Assembly (NCBI GenBank): GCA_022842225.1
Contig: JALHPX010000026.1
Coordinates: forward strand, 1-14,355
Length of the DNA stretch: 14,355 nucleotides
Direction: 5' to 3'
From: a bacterium
Lineage (GTDB): Bacteria > Bdellovibrionota > FAC87 > UBA2466
Of this stretch, positions 1 to 7,004 are shown in pieces. Each line of letters opens with the position of its first letter. Within the stretch, counting starts at the first letter, position 1. The notes beneath the pieces are model-generated. The model had not been told where the DNA came from. It worked only from the letters and a program-made list of their open reading frames with translations, and searched no databases. The position numbers were made by a program, and so were the translations under genes.

Positions 1-883
1 TAGGGCCCAGGCCCATCCGCTTGGGATCGAGCGCAACCACTTCGTAATCGACGATTTCTGCGAAGGCGGAAGCAGTTTGATTAGCACTGACGTGCAACCA
101 CGCAGCGCCGTCGGTAATACCACTAGAATTTCCTGCGGTGACCGTGCCGGTTTTTGGATCAAAAACGGGGGGCAGGGTAGCCAACTTTTCAACGGTGGTG
201 TCGGCTCTCAAGTGCTCATCGCGATCAAGCCCCTTAAACTTTCCTTCAGCGGGGATGGCGATGACTTCCTTGGCAAAACTTCCGTTGCTCCAAGCGGTAG
301 CGGCGCGTGACTGCGAAAGTGCCGCATACGCGTCTTGCTCTTTTCGGGAGATATTGAGTTCCTTTGCTAAATACTCGTCGACAGTAGCGCCCATGACCAT
401 ATCAGCCATCGGGCAAAAAAATCCGTCCTGGTGCATGCCATCCACCAAAGTGGAATGGCCAAAGCGCATTCCCCACCGCGCGTTGCGCGCGAGGTAAGGG
501 GTATTGGACATGCTCTCCACTCCACCCGCCCAAATCGAGGTGGCCTTACCGGCAAGAATTTTTTCCGCAGCCGAAATAATCGACGCTAAACCCGAGGCGC
601 AAGCTTGGTTTTCCGTAATTGCCGGGATGCCTTCTGAAAGTCCGGAGAAAATTGTCGCCTGACGTGCCGGATTTGGCCCAGCACCTGCCTGGCGAGCGTG
701 GCCCATAAAAACAAAATCTGGGTTCGGAGTTTGAAACTTTTCGCGAGCCGCTTTAAGCGACACAGCTGCCAATTGAGGTGCCGTAAACGGTAAAAGACTG
801 CCGCCGTATTTTCCGATAGGGGTACGGGATGCCGCACCGAGGTAAATCGGCCTTGAGAAAGGGGCCACAACCGAAGAAGCCAT
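1..883 (-). CDS. Thiolase (acetyl-CoA acetyltransferase family), 3' end cut by window edge
   Basis: The minus strand reads open from ATG at 883 to the left edge: 294 codons without a stop. Thiolases condense two acyl-CoAs or split a 3-ketoacyl-CoA in the cytoplasm. Visible marks are NQACASG with the acyl-accepting Cys95, GGVESMS (residues 120-126), and GNSSGITDGAA (251-261), all classical thiolase_N signatures. Family members are about 390 residues, so about 100 C-terminal residues lie outside, including the GHP histidine and the second catalytic cysteine. The gene is divergent from the aminotransferase/CoA-transferase cluster with a 62-bp gap, so shared control is plausible. It may cleave the 3-ketoacyl-CoA formed downstream of the CoA transferase. 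Family is certain; substrate (acetoacetyl-CoA, 3-oxoadipyl-CoA or other) is not. Confidence 0.93.
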   Translation of the reverse strand, partial: MASSVVAPFSRPIYLGAASRTPIGKYGGSLLPFTAPQLAAVSLKAAREKFQTPNPDFVFMGHARQAGAGPNPARQATIFSGLSEGIPAITENQACASGLASIISAAEKILAGKATSIWAGGVESMSNTPYLARNARWGMRFGHSTLVDGMHQDGFFCPMADMVMGATVDEYLAKELNISRKEQDAYAALSQSRAATAWSNGSFAKEVIAIPAEGKFKGLDRDEHLRADTTVEKLATLPPVFDPKTGTVTAGNSSGITDGAAWLHVSANQTASAFAEIVDYEVVALDPKRMGLGP

Positions 884-945
884 AGGTCAGAGAATTACCA
901 CAGTGGCTGGCTTCTTGGGACCTTTCATTTATACTTCTAAGCACC
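884..945. promoter_or_regulatory. Divergent promoter region between thiolase and aminotransferase cluster
   Basis: The 62-bp gap separates two divergent start codons, so it must hold or overlap both promoters unless transcription enters from elsewhere. A good -10-like hexamer TATACT lies at 930-935 on the plus strand, 10 nt before the ATG at 946. On the minus strand TATAAA (933-928) overlaps it. No clear TTGACA-like -35 fits either at ideal spacing. No Shine-Dalgarno sequence precedes 946, so that transcript may be nearly leaderless. Promoter calls are inference from sequence only. Confidence 0.4.
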
Positions 946-2304
946 ATGGGTACATCTGTTCAATATCCTCAGGGCAATGTTGTTTTACGAAATCTCTCCA
1001 AGCCGCTGCCGATTATCGTGCGAGGAGAGGGCCCCTACCTTTTTGATAAGGCCGGGAAAAAATATTTCGATGCATCTGGCGGAGCGCTCGTCGTCAGCGT
1101 CGGACACGGCAACAAGGAAGTTGCCGCCAAGATAGCAGCTCAGCTCTCGCAAGTCGGCTATGTAAATGGCACTCAGTTTACGTCGGAACCGACGGAGAAA
1201 TTAGCGTCGCTACTGGCTCGCTATGCCGAACCTCTAGGGCTGGATAAAGTCTTTTTTCTAAATTCCGGATCTGAAGCAACGGAAGCCGCGATTAAATTCG
1301 CCAGACAGCTTTGCGTCGAGCGCAAGCAGGAAAAGCGCGCCAAGATCATCGCTCGCATGCCGAGCTATCACGGCAATACCCTCTTTGCGCTGTCGGCATC
1401 GGGTCGTCCCCATTACAAGAAATATTATGGTCCCTTGCTCAGTGATGTTCTGACCTTGGCAACCCCCGTGGAGTACCGCTACGCCGGCAACTATGCCGAG
1501 AGTGCGGATAAGTTTGCACAAGAGTTTGAAGAGCTGGTTAAGCGCGAGGGCCCCGACGAAATCTTCGCGTTTATCGCCGAGCCGGTAGTTGGCTCTTCGG
1601 CGGGAGCCGCGCTGCCGCCACCTGGATATTTTGAGAAGATTGGGGAAATCTGTCGTCGCTACGGGATCCTGATTATTGCCGACGAGGTCATGGTGGGGGC
1701 AGGCCGTACCGGGAAGTTTTTTGCGTCGGAGTGGTTTGGTCTGGAGCCAGATATTCTCACTTTGGGCAAAGGTCTAAATGGCGGCTATACGGCGCTTAGT
1801 GCGGTGCTAGTGAAGCAAGAACACGTCGACGAGATGAAAAAGGGCAGCGGGTATTTCATGCACGCTCAGACTTTTATGCAGGCGCCTTGCATGACAGCCG
1901 TGGGGCTGGCGGTGTTGGAGTACATGAAAGAGCACCAGGTTGTGGAGAATTCCCGACGGGTGGGAGATTACCTTCACAAGGGGCTCCACCAGAAATTTGA
2001 TAGCCACCCCAATGTCGGATTTGTTTCGGGCAAAGGTCTTTTTGCCGGAATCGAATTTGTAGCTGATAAGAAAACAGGCAAGCCCTTCGCCAGAGCTGAG
2101 AAAGTCGTCGAGCGCTTGGTGACTCACGCGCTGGATCAAGGGATCACCTTATGGCCCAACTCCGGAAACGTGAACGGTGTCGACGGAGACCTAGTAATGC
2201 TCGGACCCCCACTCACGATCACGACAGGTCAGGCAGACGAGTTGCTGCGGATTTTGGAAGGTGCGATTCATAGTTTTTTTACAGGACTTAGCGCTGCGCG
2301 TTAG
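946..2304 (+). CDS. Class III (PLP-dependent) aminotransferase, first copy
   Basis: The protein has 452 residues, normal for fold-type I class III aminotransferases, which move an omega-amino group to a keto acid. Seen in the sequence: NSGSEATEAAIKFAR, the loop that cups PLP phosphate; Asp246 in ADEVMVGAGRTG, which holds the pyridine nitrogen; Lys275 in LGKGLNGGY, the Schiff-base lysine; and Thr309 in HAQT, a phosphate contact. All key residues are present. It is first in a five-gene plus-strand cluster with an aldehyde dehydrogenase, a second aminotransferase and a two-subunit CoA transferase, which points to catabolism of an amino acid or diamine. It is not a recent duplicate of the second aminotransferase (3922-5259): the two differ clearly through most of their length. 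Start at 946 fits the family N-terminus, although no ribosome binding site is visible. Substrate unknown. Confidence 0.93.
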   Translation: MGTSVQYPQGNVVLRNLSKPLPIIVRGEGPYLFDKAGKKYFDASGGALVVSVGHGNKEVAAKIAAQLSQVGYVNGTQFTSEPTEKLASLLARYAEPLGLDKVFFLNSGSEATEAAIKFARQLCVERKQEKRAKIIARMPSYHGNTLFALSASGRPHYKKYYGPLLSDVLTLATPVEYRYAGNYAESADKFAQEFEELVKREGPDEIFAFIAEPVVGSSAGAALPPPGYFEKIGEICRRYGILIIADEVMVGAGRTGKFFASEWFGLEPDILTLGKGLNGGYTALSAVLVKQEHVDEMKKGSGYFMHAQTFMQAPCMTAVGLAVLEYMKEHQVVENSRRVGDYLHKGLHQKFDSHPNVGFVSGKGLFAGIEFVADKKTGKPFARAEKVVERLVTHALDQGITLWPNSGNVNGVDGDLVMLGPPLTITTGQADELLRILEGAIHSFFTGLSAAR

Positions 2305-2320
2305 GCTTTGTCTCTTCGGT

Positions 2321-2350
2321 TTGATTTTCCTCCTCCCGCCGCGCTATGCT
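2321..2350 (+). promoter_or_regulatory. Candidate internal promoter before the aldehyde dehydrogenase
   Basis: TTGATT (2321-2326), an 18-bp spacer and TATGCT (2345-2350) fit a housekeeping sigma promoter. The -10 hexamer ends 8 nt before ATG 2359, so initiation would fall at or just before the start codon. It lies in the 54-bp gap after the first aminotransferase. No ribosome binding site is seen for 2359. Inference from pattern only. Confidence 0.35.
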
Positions 2351-2358
2351 CGGCCCCT

Positions 2359-3918
2359 ATGAGCTTTAGAATTACCTACTCGGTGCTCAACGCCGACATG
2401 TCCGAGCTACACCGTGAATTTGATGGTGTACTGGCAAAAGTGAAATCCGGTCTGGGAAAAGAATTCCCTTACTGGGCAAATGGCAAAGAACGCCAAAGCG
2501 GCAGTTTTATCGACGATAAAAACCCCGCCGACACGCGCCAACTGCTGGCCCGGTTTCACAAGACACCCACAAAAGAATTAGACGCGATCTTTGGCGCGAG
2601 CAAAAAAGCCTTTACCCATTGGCGGCTGACCCCTTGGAAAGAGCGCGCGGCGATTTTTCGCAAGGCCGGAGACATTATCTCCGAGCGAAGACTCGAAATT
2701 TCCGCCTGCATGGCGCTGGAGACCGGTAAGAATCGTCTCGAAGCGCTGGGGGAAGTGGAAGAAGCTGCAGATCTGTTTCGTTACCACGCTGGCCAATTAG
2801 AGGAGAGCAATGGTTTCTCCCGGCCGATGGGCAAGCTTGCGCCCAATGAAAACACGCGCGATGTCTTGCGTCCTTATGGAACCTTTGTCGTTCTAGCACC
2901 GTTTAATTTTCCGTTCGCACTTTCAGCCGGGATGGCAAGTGGCGCGATGCTCGCCGGCAATACAGTCGTCTTCAAACCCAGTCAGGAAACCCCTTGGGTG
3001 GGATACCACCTGATGGATGTTTTCCGAGAAGCAGGACTTCCCGACAATGTCTTTCAATTGCTCTACGGCACCGGGGGAGAACTCGGAAACGCCTTGATTG
3101 ATCACCCGGGCACCGACGGGATTGCCTTCACTGGCAGCTACGACGTCGGCATGCAAATCTTAAGCAAGTTTACTTCCGGCCGATACCCGCGACCGGTCAT
3201 CTTAGAGATGGGCGGTAAGAATCCCGCGATCATCTGCGAAACAGCGAATTTGGACAAAGCAGCCAATGGTTGCTGGCGTTCCGCATTTGGTTTGACCGGG
3301 CAAAAGTGCAGCGCGCTATCGCGCGTGTACGTGCATAAGAAAGTGAAAGACGCTTTTTTAGCTAAACTCGTCGCTAAAACCAAAGCCACGGTGGTTGGGG
3401 ATCCCACTCGCGCCGATGTTTTCATGGGCCCTTTGATTAACGACAAGGCCTTGCAACGTTTTGAAGGCGCGCTGGCCGATGCAAAGAAATCGGGCAAGGT
3501 CTTGGCAGGTGGAGAGAACATTCGCACAGGTGAATTGGCGCATGGTCACTTTGTTTCTCCGACGGTTGTGGAGTTACCCAAGACCCATCGCCTTTTCCAG
3601 GACGAGCTATTTGCGCCGCTGCTTGTAGTCGATACGTTTGAGTCCTTGGAAGAGGCCATCCGGCTTTCGAATGCAGCACTCTATGGATTATGCGCCGGAA
3701 TTTTTAGCGAGCGAAAAGAAGAAGTGGAATTGTTTATGAACACCATGGACGCGGGTGTGCTCTACGCCAATCGCGAAACAGGTGCCACTACCGGCGCATG
3801 GCCGGGCGTAAACCCCTTCTGCGGATGGAAGGGCAGCGGCGCCTCTGGCAAAGGTATTTGCGGTCCTTACTACGTTTCTCAATTTGCCCGCGAGCAATCC
3901 CAAACAATTATGGAGTAA
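2359..3918 (+). CDS. Aldehyde dehydrogenase, L-glutamate gamma-semialdehyde (P5C) dehydrogenase-like
   Basis: From ATG 2359 the protein has 519 residues. It should oxidise a semialdehyde to the acid with NAD(P)+. Motifs in order: APFNFPF with oxyanion-hole Asn183, VFKPS with cofactor-binding Lys206, IAFTGS, LEMGGKNP with general base Glu283, and GLTGQKCSALSR with nucleophile Cys317. The C-terminal TGAWPGVNPFCGWKGSG stretch and the N-terminal INPA-type segment recall P5C dehydrogenases (RocA/PutA group) more than betaine or succinate-semialdehyde enzymes. An in-frame TTG at 2308 would add 17 residues, but these look like translated spacer, so I prefer 2359. The gene lies between two omega-aminotransferases, and its probable substrate is the semialdehyde one of them makes. 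The next gene starts 3 nt after the stop. The enzyme class is secure; the natural substrate is inferred. Confidence 0.92.
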   Translation: MSFRITYSVLNADMSELHREFDGVLAKVKSGLGKEFPYWANGKERQSGSFIDDKNPADTRQLLARFHKTPTKELDAIFGASKKAFTHWRLTPWKERAAIFRKAGDIISERRLEISACMALETGKNRLEALGEVEEAADLFRYHAGQLEESNGFSRPMGKLAPNENTRDVLRPYGTFVVLAPFNFPFALSAGMASGAMLAGNTVVFKPSQETPWVGYHLMDVFREAGLPDNVFQLLYGTGGELGNALIDHPGTDGIAFTGSYDVGMQILSKFTSGRYPRPVILEMGGKNPAIICETANLDKAANGCWRSAFGLTGQKCSALSRVYVHKKVKDAFLAKLVAKTKATVVGDPTRADVFMGPLINDKALQRFEGALADAKKSGKVLAGGENIRTGELAHGHFVSPTVVELPKTHRLFQDELFAPLLVVDTFESLEEAIRLSNAALYGLCAGIFSERKEEVELFMNTMDAGVLYANRETGATTGAWPGVNPFCGWKGSGASGKGICGPYYVSQFAREQSQTIME

Positions 3919-3921
3919 CGT

Positions 3922-5259
3922 ATGGCGGAAGTTCTGCATCCTGAGATTCGCATCAAGCCACCGGGCCCAAACGCACAAAAGATAATTAAACAAGACGAAG
4001 CTCACGCTTCGCCCTCGTACATCAAGGAATACCCGCTTGTCGTCGAGCGCGGACAGGGGCCTTGGGTTTATGATGTCGATGGCAACCGCTATCTCGATTT
4101 CATGGCGGGCATCGCCGTGGCATCGACTGGGCATTCGCATCCCAAAGTAGTCCAAGCGATTACGGAGTCTGCTCAGAAGTTCATTCACATTTGCGGAACC
4201 GATTTTTACTACCAGCCGTTCGCAACACTTTGCGAGCGCTTGGCTTCGTATCTGCCAGAGATGGGAAAGAAGCGCGTGTTTCTTACCAATTCAGGAACCG
4301 AGGCAGTCGAAGGCGCCATTAAATTGGCACGCTTTCACACTCGGCGCCCGTTGCTCCTGGCTTTCCAAGGTGCATTTCATGGGCGTTCCACCGGCGCGAT
4401 TGCGCTCACGGGATCCAAGAGTAAGTACCGTGCGTTTTTTGGCCCCTTGATGCCGGGCATTTACCATGCTCCTTATTCCAATCCATTTGATTGCCCGTAC
4501 CATCGTCCCAAAAAAGAGTGCGAGATGGACTGCAATTGCGTTGAGAAAATGCAAAAAGGCTTTCAAAAGGTGCACGATCCAAAAGAGGTTGCCGCCATTT
4601 TTGTGGAACCCGTGCAGGGCGAGGGAGGTTACATCTTCCCTGCCAAGAAATTCCTCAAAGACCTGCGATCGTTTTGCGACGACAACGGCATCTTATTGGT
4701 ATTCGACGAGATCCAATCGGGTGTGGGGCGTACGGGGGAGATGTTTGCAGCTGGGTATTACGGCGTAATGCCTGACATTATTCTCTCGGCTAAGGGGCTG
4801 GGCTCGGGCATGCCGATCGGCGCGATCATCGCCAAAGAATCGGTGATGACTTGGACGCGTGGCACACATGGCAGCACCTACGGAGGCAACCCGGTCTGCG
4901 CCGCAGCAGCCATTGCTACTTTGGAAGTGGTGGATGCACTGCTGCCACAAGTGCGGAGCGTGGGCGAAGCGATGCTGGCAAAGCTGCGTGAGATCCAAAG
5001 CCGAAATCCCATTGTTGCAGATGTGCGCGGCAGCGGGATGATGATTGGTGTGGAGTTCCGGGATCCGAAGACTAAAAAACCGGTCCCTGATTTTATGGGC
5101 AAGTTGGAGCAGGTCGCGTTTCAGCAAGGGCTGCTCTTACTTGGGTGTGGGGAATCGACAATCCGAATTGCGCCACCGTTGGTTTTAACGGCGGCAGAAG
5201 CGATGGTCGGATTGGAGATTTTTGAAAAATGCATTCGGCAATTAGAAAACCCAAATTAG
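3922..5259 (+). CDS. Class III aminotransferase, second copy (GABA/ornithine aminotransferase-like)
   Basis: This 445-residue PLP enzyme resembles 4-aminobutyrate and other omega-amino acid aminotransferases. Motifs: GHSHPKV near residue 73, NSGTEAVEGAIKLAR, FHGRSTGA, Asp262 in FDEIQSGVGRTG, Schiff-base Lys291 in SAKGLGSGMPIGA, and Thr319 in GSTYGGNP. Between the FHG motif and the PLP aspartate lies a Cys-rich insert (Cys191, 200, 204, 206). A Cys-bearing insert here is, as I recall, seen in some bacterial and archaeal relatives, but the exact four-Cys spacing is worth checking. GGAG 7 nt before ATG 3922 is a good ribosome binding site, inside the end of the dehydrogenase gene. The 3' end overlaps the next ORF if that one starts at 5229. 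Probable role: a transamination step feeding the upstream dehydrogenase. Confidence 0.93.
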   Translation: MAEVLHPEIRIKPPGPNAQKIIKQDEAHASPSYIKEYPLVVERGQGPWVYDVDGNRYLDFMAGIAVASTGHSHPKVVQAITESAQKFIHICGTDFYYQPFATLCERLASYLPEMGKKRVFLTNSGTEAVEGAIKLARFHTRRPLLLAFQGAFHGRSTGAIALTGSKSKYRAFFGPLMPGIYHAPYSNPFDCPYHRPKKECEMDCNCVEKMQKGFQKVHDPKEVAAIFVEPVQGEGGYIFPAKKFLKDLRSFCDDNGILLVFDEIQSGVGRTGEMFAAGYYGVMPDIILSAKGLGSGMPIGAIIAKESVMTWTRGTHGSTYGGNPVCAAAAIATLEVVDALLPQVRSVGEAMLAKLREIQSRNPIVADVRGSGMMIGVEFRDPKTKKPVPDFMGKLEQVAFQQGLLLLGCGESTIRIAPPLVLTAAEAMVGLEIFEKCIRQLENPN

Positions 5260-6170
5260 GTTCTGACAAAGTTGTTTCCATGTCCGAGGCCATCTCGGAC
5301 AGTGTGAAATCCGGCAGCAGTGTTCTTATCGATGGGTTTACTCATTTGATTTGTTTTGCCGCTGGCCATGAAATAATTCGACAACAGATTCGCAATCTCA
5401 CCGCGATTCGGCTGACGCCCGATTTAGTTTACGACCAGATGATTGAAGCTGGTTGTGTGTCGAAGCTGGTGTTTAGTTGGGCGGGCAATCCCGGCGTCGG
5501 CAGTTTGCATGCCCTTCGACGGCGAAGCCAGGGAGATTCTCCGTCGCGTATCGAGCTCGAAGAGTACACGCACTTTGGCATGGTGGCACGGTTGCTGGCG
5601 GGGAGTGCGGGCTTGCCGTTCTGGCCTTTGAAGAACTTCGAAGGTTCGAGCATCGTGGATTTCAGCTCCGGCATTAAATTCATTGAGTGTCCCTTCACCG
5701 GTGAGCGGGTGGCCGCCGTATCGGCTCTGCATCCCGATGTAGGCATTTTGCATTGTCAGCGTGCGGATAAAGAAGGCAATGCGCAGGTGTGGGGCTTGTT
5801 TGGCACTCAGCGCGAAGTTGCCTTTTCGTGCAAAAAGCTGATTGTGGTTGCCGAAGAAATCGTCGATAGCAGCGTGATTCGCCGCGATCCAAACCGTACG
5901 CTCGTTCCCGGAATCGTTGTCGATCACGTGGTGCACGAGCCCTGGGGCTGCCATCCCAGTTACGTACAAGGCTACTACGATAGAGACAATGATTTCTATG
6001 TGAAGTGGGAAGAGATCTCTCGCGACACCACGACCTACGCGAAGTACCTCGATGAATTTGTTTTTTCTGTCCGCGATCGTTCCGAGTACCTGAAGAAAAT
6101 GGGCAGTGGCCTGATGGATCGGCTCAAAGCAAAACCTCGGATGTGCGAGGGGGTCGATTATGGATACTAA
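5229..6170 (+). CDS. CoA-transferase subunit A (GctA/CatI-type)
   Basis: This is the alpha subunit of a family I CoA transferase, which moves CoA between an acyl-CoA donor and a carboxylic acid. At 313 residues from ATG 5229 it matches glutaconate CoA-transferase subunit A (about 320) rather than the shorter AtoD/PcaI type (about 220-230). Family traits are SVLIDGFTHLICFAAGHEIIRQ near the N-terminus and the WAGNPGVGSLHALRR segment. The start is uncertain: 5229 overlaps the previous gene by 31 bp but gives the usual N-terminal extension and has GGAG upstream; ATG 5280 would shorten the protein by 17 residues and has only a weak site. The 3' end overlaps subunit B by 11 bp, so the two subunits are probably translated together. 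The acid substrate (glutarate, adipate-like, 3-oxoadipate) is unknown. Confidence 0.88.
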   Translation: MHSAIRKPKLGSDKVVSMSEAISDSVKSGSSVLIDGFTHLICFAAGHEIIRQQIRNLTAIRLTPDLVYDQMIEAGCVSKLVFSWAGNPGVGSLHALRRRSQGDSPSRIELEEYTHFGMVARLLAGSAGLPFWPLKNFEGSSIVDFSSGIKFIECPFTGERVAAVSALHPDVGILHCQRADKEGNAQVWGLFGTQREVAFSCKKLIVVAEEIVDSSVIRRDPNRTLVPGIVVDHVVHEPWGCHPSYVQGYYDRDNDFYVKWEEISRDTTTYAKYLDEFVFSVRDRSEYLKKMGSGLMDRLKAKPRMCEGVDYGY

Positions 6171-6945
6171 GTGGACGCCTTCCGAAATGATGGCAGTGCG
6201 AGCGGCCCAAGAACTAAAAAACGGCGAAGTAGTATTTGTCGGTATAGGCTTGCCGAACTTGGCGTGCAACCTCGCGCGGGCCACCCACGCCCCCGAACTT
6301 TTTATGATCTACGAATCGGGAGCTGTGGGAACAGTGCCTTCCCGAGTTCCTGTCTCGATTGGAGATCCCACTCTGGTGACCGATTCGCTGTCGATTGTTA
6401 GCCAAGCTGATATTTTTCAGCTCTACTTGCAAGGTGGCTTGATTGAAGTGGGATTTTTAGGCGGTGCTCAAGTCGATCGCTTTGGCAATATCAACACCAC
6501 TGTCATTGGCGATTACAAGCAACCCAAAGTGCGCCTGCCCGGTAGTGGCGGCGCATGTGAGATTGCCGTTCACTCGCAACGGTTGCTGATCATGATGCGC
6601 ATGAATCCAAAAGCGTTTGTGGAGAAGTGTGATTTTGTTACAAGCCCTGGTCATCGCTTTCGCGCCAAACACGAATCCCCCCAAAACGATAAAACGCGCA
6701 AAGACCTTGGGCTAGCGGGAGCGGGGCCGATGGTGGTGATCACGGATTTGGGCGTCTGTGAATTTGTTGATGGTGAGATGACTCTGACCGAGGTTTATCC
6801 CGGAATTAAAGTGGAACAGGTGAAAGCTCAATGCGGCTGGCCAATCAAGATTGCGGCGCAATTACGCGAACCTGCGCCACCCGAAGCTGGCGTTCTGGAG
6901 TTGTTGCGCAACAAACTTGACCCGCAGCGTCTATTCCTTGGCTAA
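6160..6945 (+). CDS. CoA-transferase subunit B (GctB/CatJ-type), catalytic subunit
   Basis: This is the beta subunit, 261 residues, close to GctB (about 266) and CatJ (about 259). It carries the catalytic glutamate that forms the glutamyl-CoA thioester: Glu52 in MIYESGAVG, where Acidaminococcus GctB has Glu54. Further family marks are VFVGIGLPNLA, FLGGAQVDRFGNINTTVIG and LPGSGGACEIA. The retained glutamate argues for a true transferase rather than the related IpdAB-type ring hydrolases, which as I recall lack it. It starts 11 bp inside subunit A. Nothing resembling a strong terminator follows the stop; the next gene begins 59 bp later. With the thiolase, dehydrogenase and aminotransferases it completes a plausible route from an amino acid to acyl-CoA products. 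Confidence 0.91.
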   Translation: MDTKWTPSEMMAVRAAQELKNGEVVFVGIGLPNLACNLARATHAPELFMIYESGAVGTVPSRVPVSIGDPTLVTDSLSIVSQADIFQLYLQGGLIEVGFLGGAQVDRFGNINTTVIGDYKQPKVRLPGSGGACEIAVHSQRLLIMMRMNPKAFVEKCDFVTSPGHRFRAKHESPQNDKTRKDLGLAGAGPMVVITDLGVCEFVDGEMTLTEVYPGIKVEQVKAQCGWPIKIAAQLREPAPPEAGVLELLRNKLDPQRLFLG

Positions 6946-6949
6946 CTCC

Positions 6950-6977
6950 TAATTTTCTCAAGCCTTTTTGCCGATAA
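6950..6977 (+). promoter_or_regulatory. Candidate sigma-28 (FliA) promoter of the signalling operon
   Basis: GCCGATAA at 6970-6977 equals the sigma-28 -10 consensus. Upstream, TAATTTTC (6950-6957) matches five of eight positions of the -35 consensus TAAAGTTT, with a 12-bp spacer instead of the usual 11. Initiation would fall near 6984, giving a leader of about 20 nt before ATG 7005. The same octamer occurs once more by chance inside the S41 protease gene (12030-12037), so the motif alone is not proof; its place in a 59-bp gap is what makes it notable. Confidence 0.42.
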
Positions 6978-7004
6978 GTCCTGATGAGGGGCTGTCATTA
7001 AGGC

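Noticed and set aside
2308..2358. Upstream TTG start for the aldehyde dehydrogenase
   Set aside because: It would add 17 residues unlike the family N-terminus, starts 3 nt after the preceding stop and would be translated through the likely promoter; ATG 2359 is preferred.
5424..6284. Long minus-strand open frame of 286 codons opposite the CoA-transferase genes
   Set aside because: It lies antisense to two strongly supported overlapping genes, has no recognisable motif, and reads as a shadow of their codon bias.
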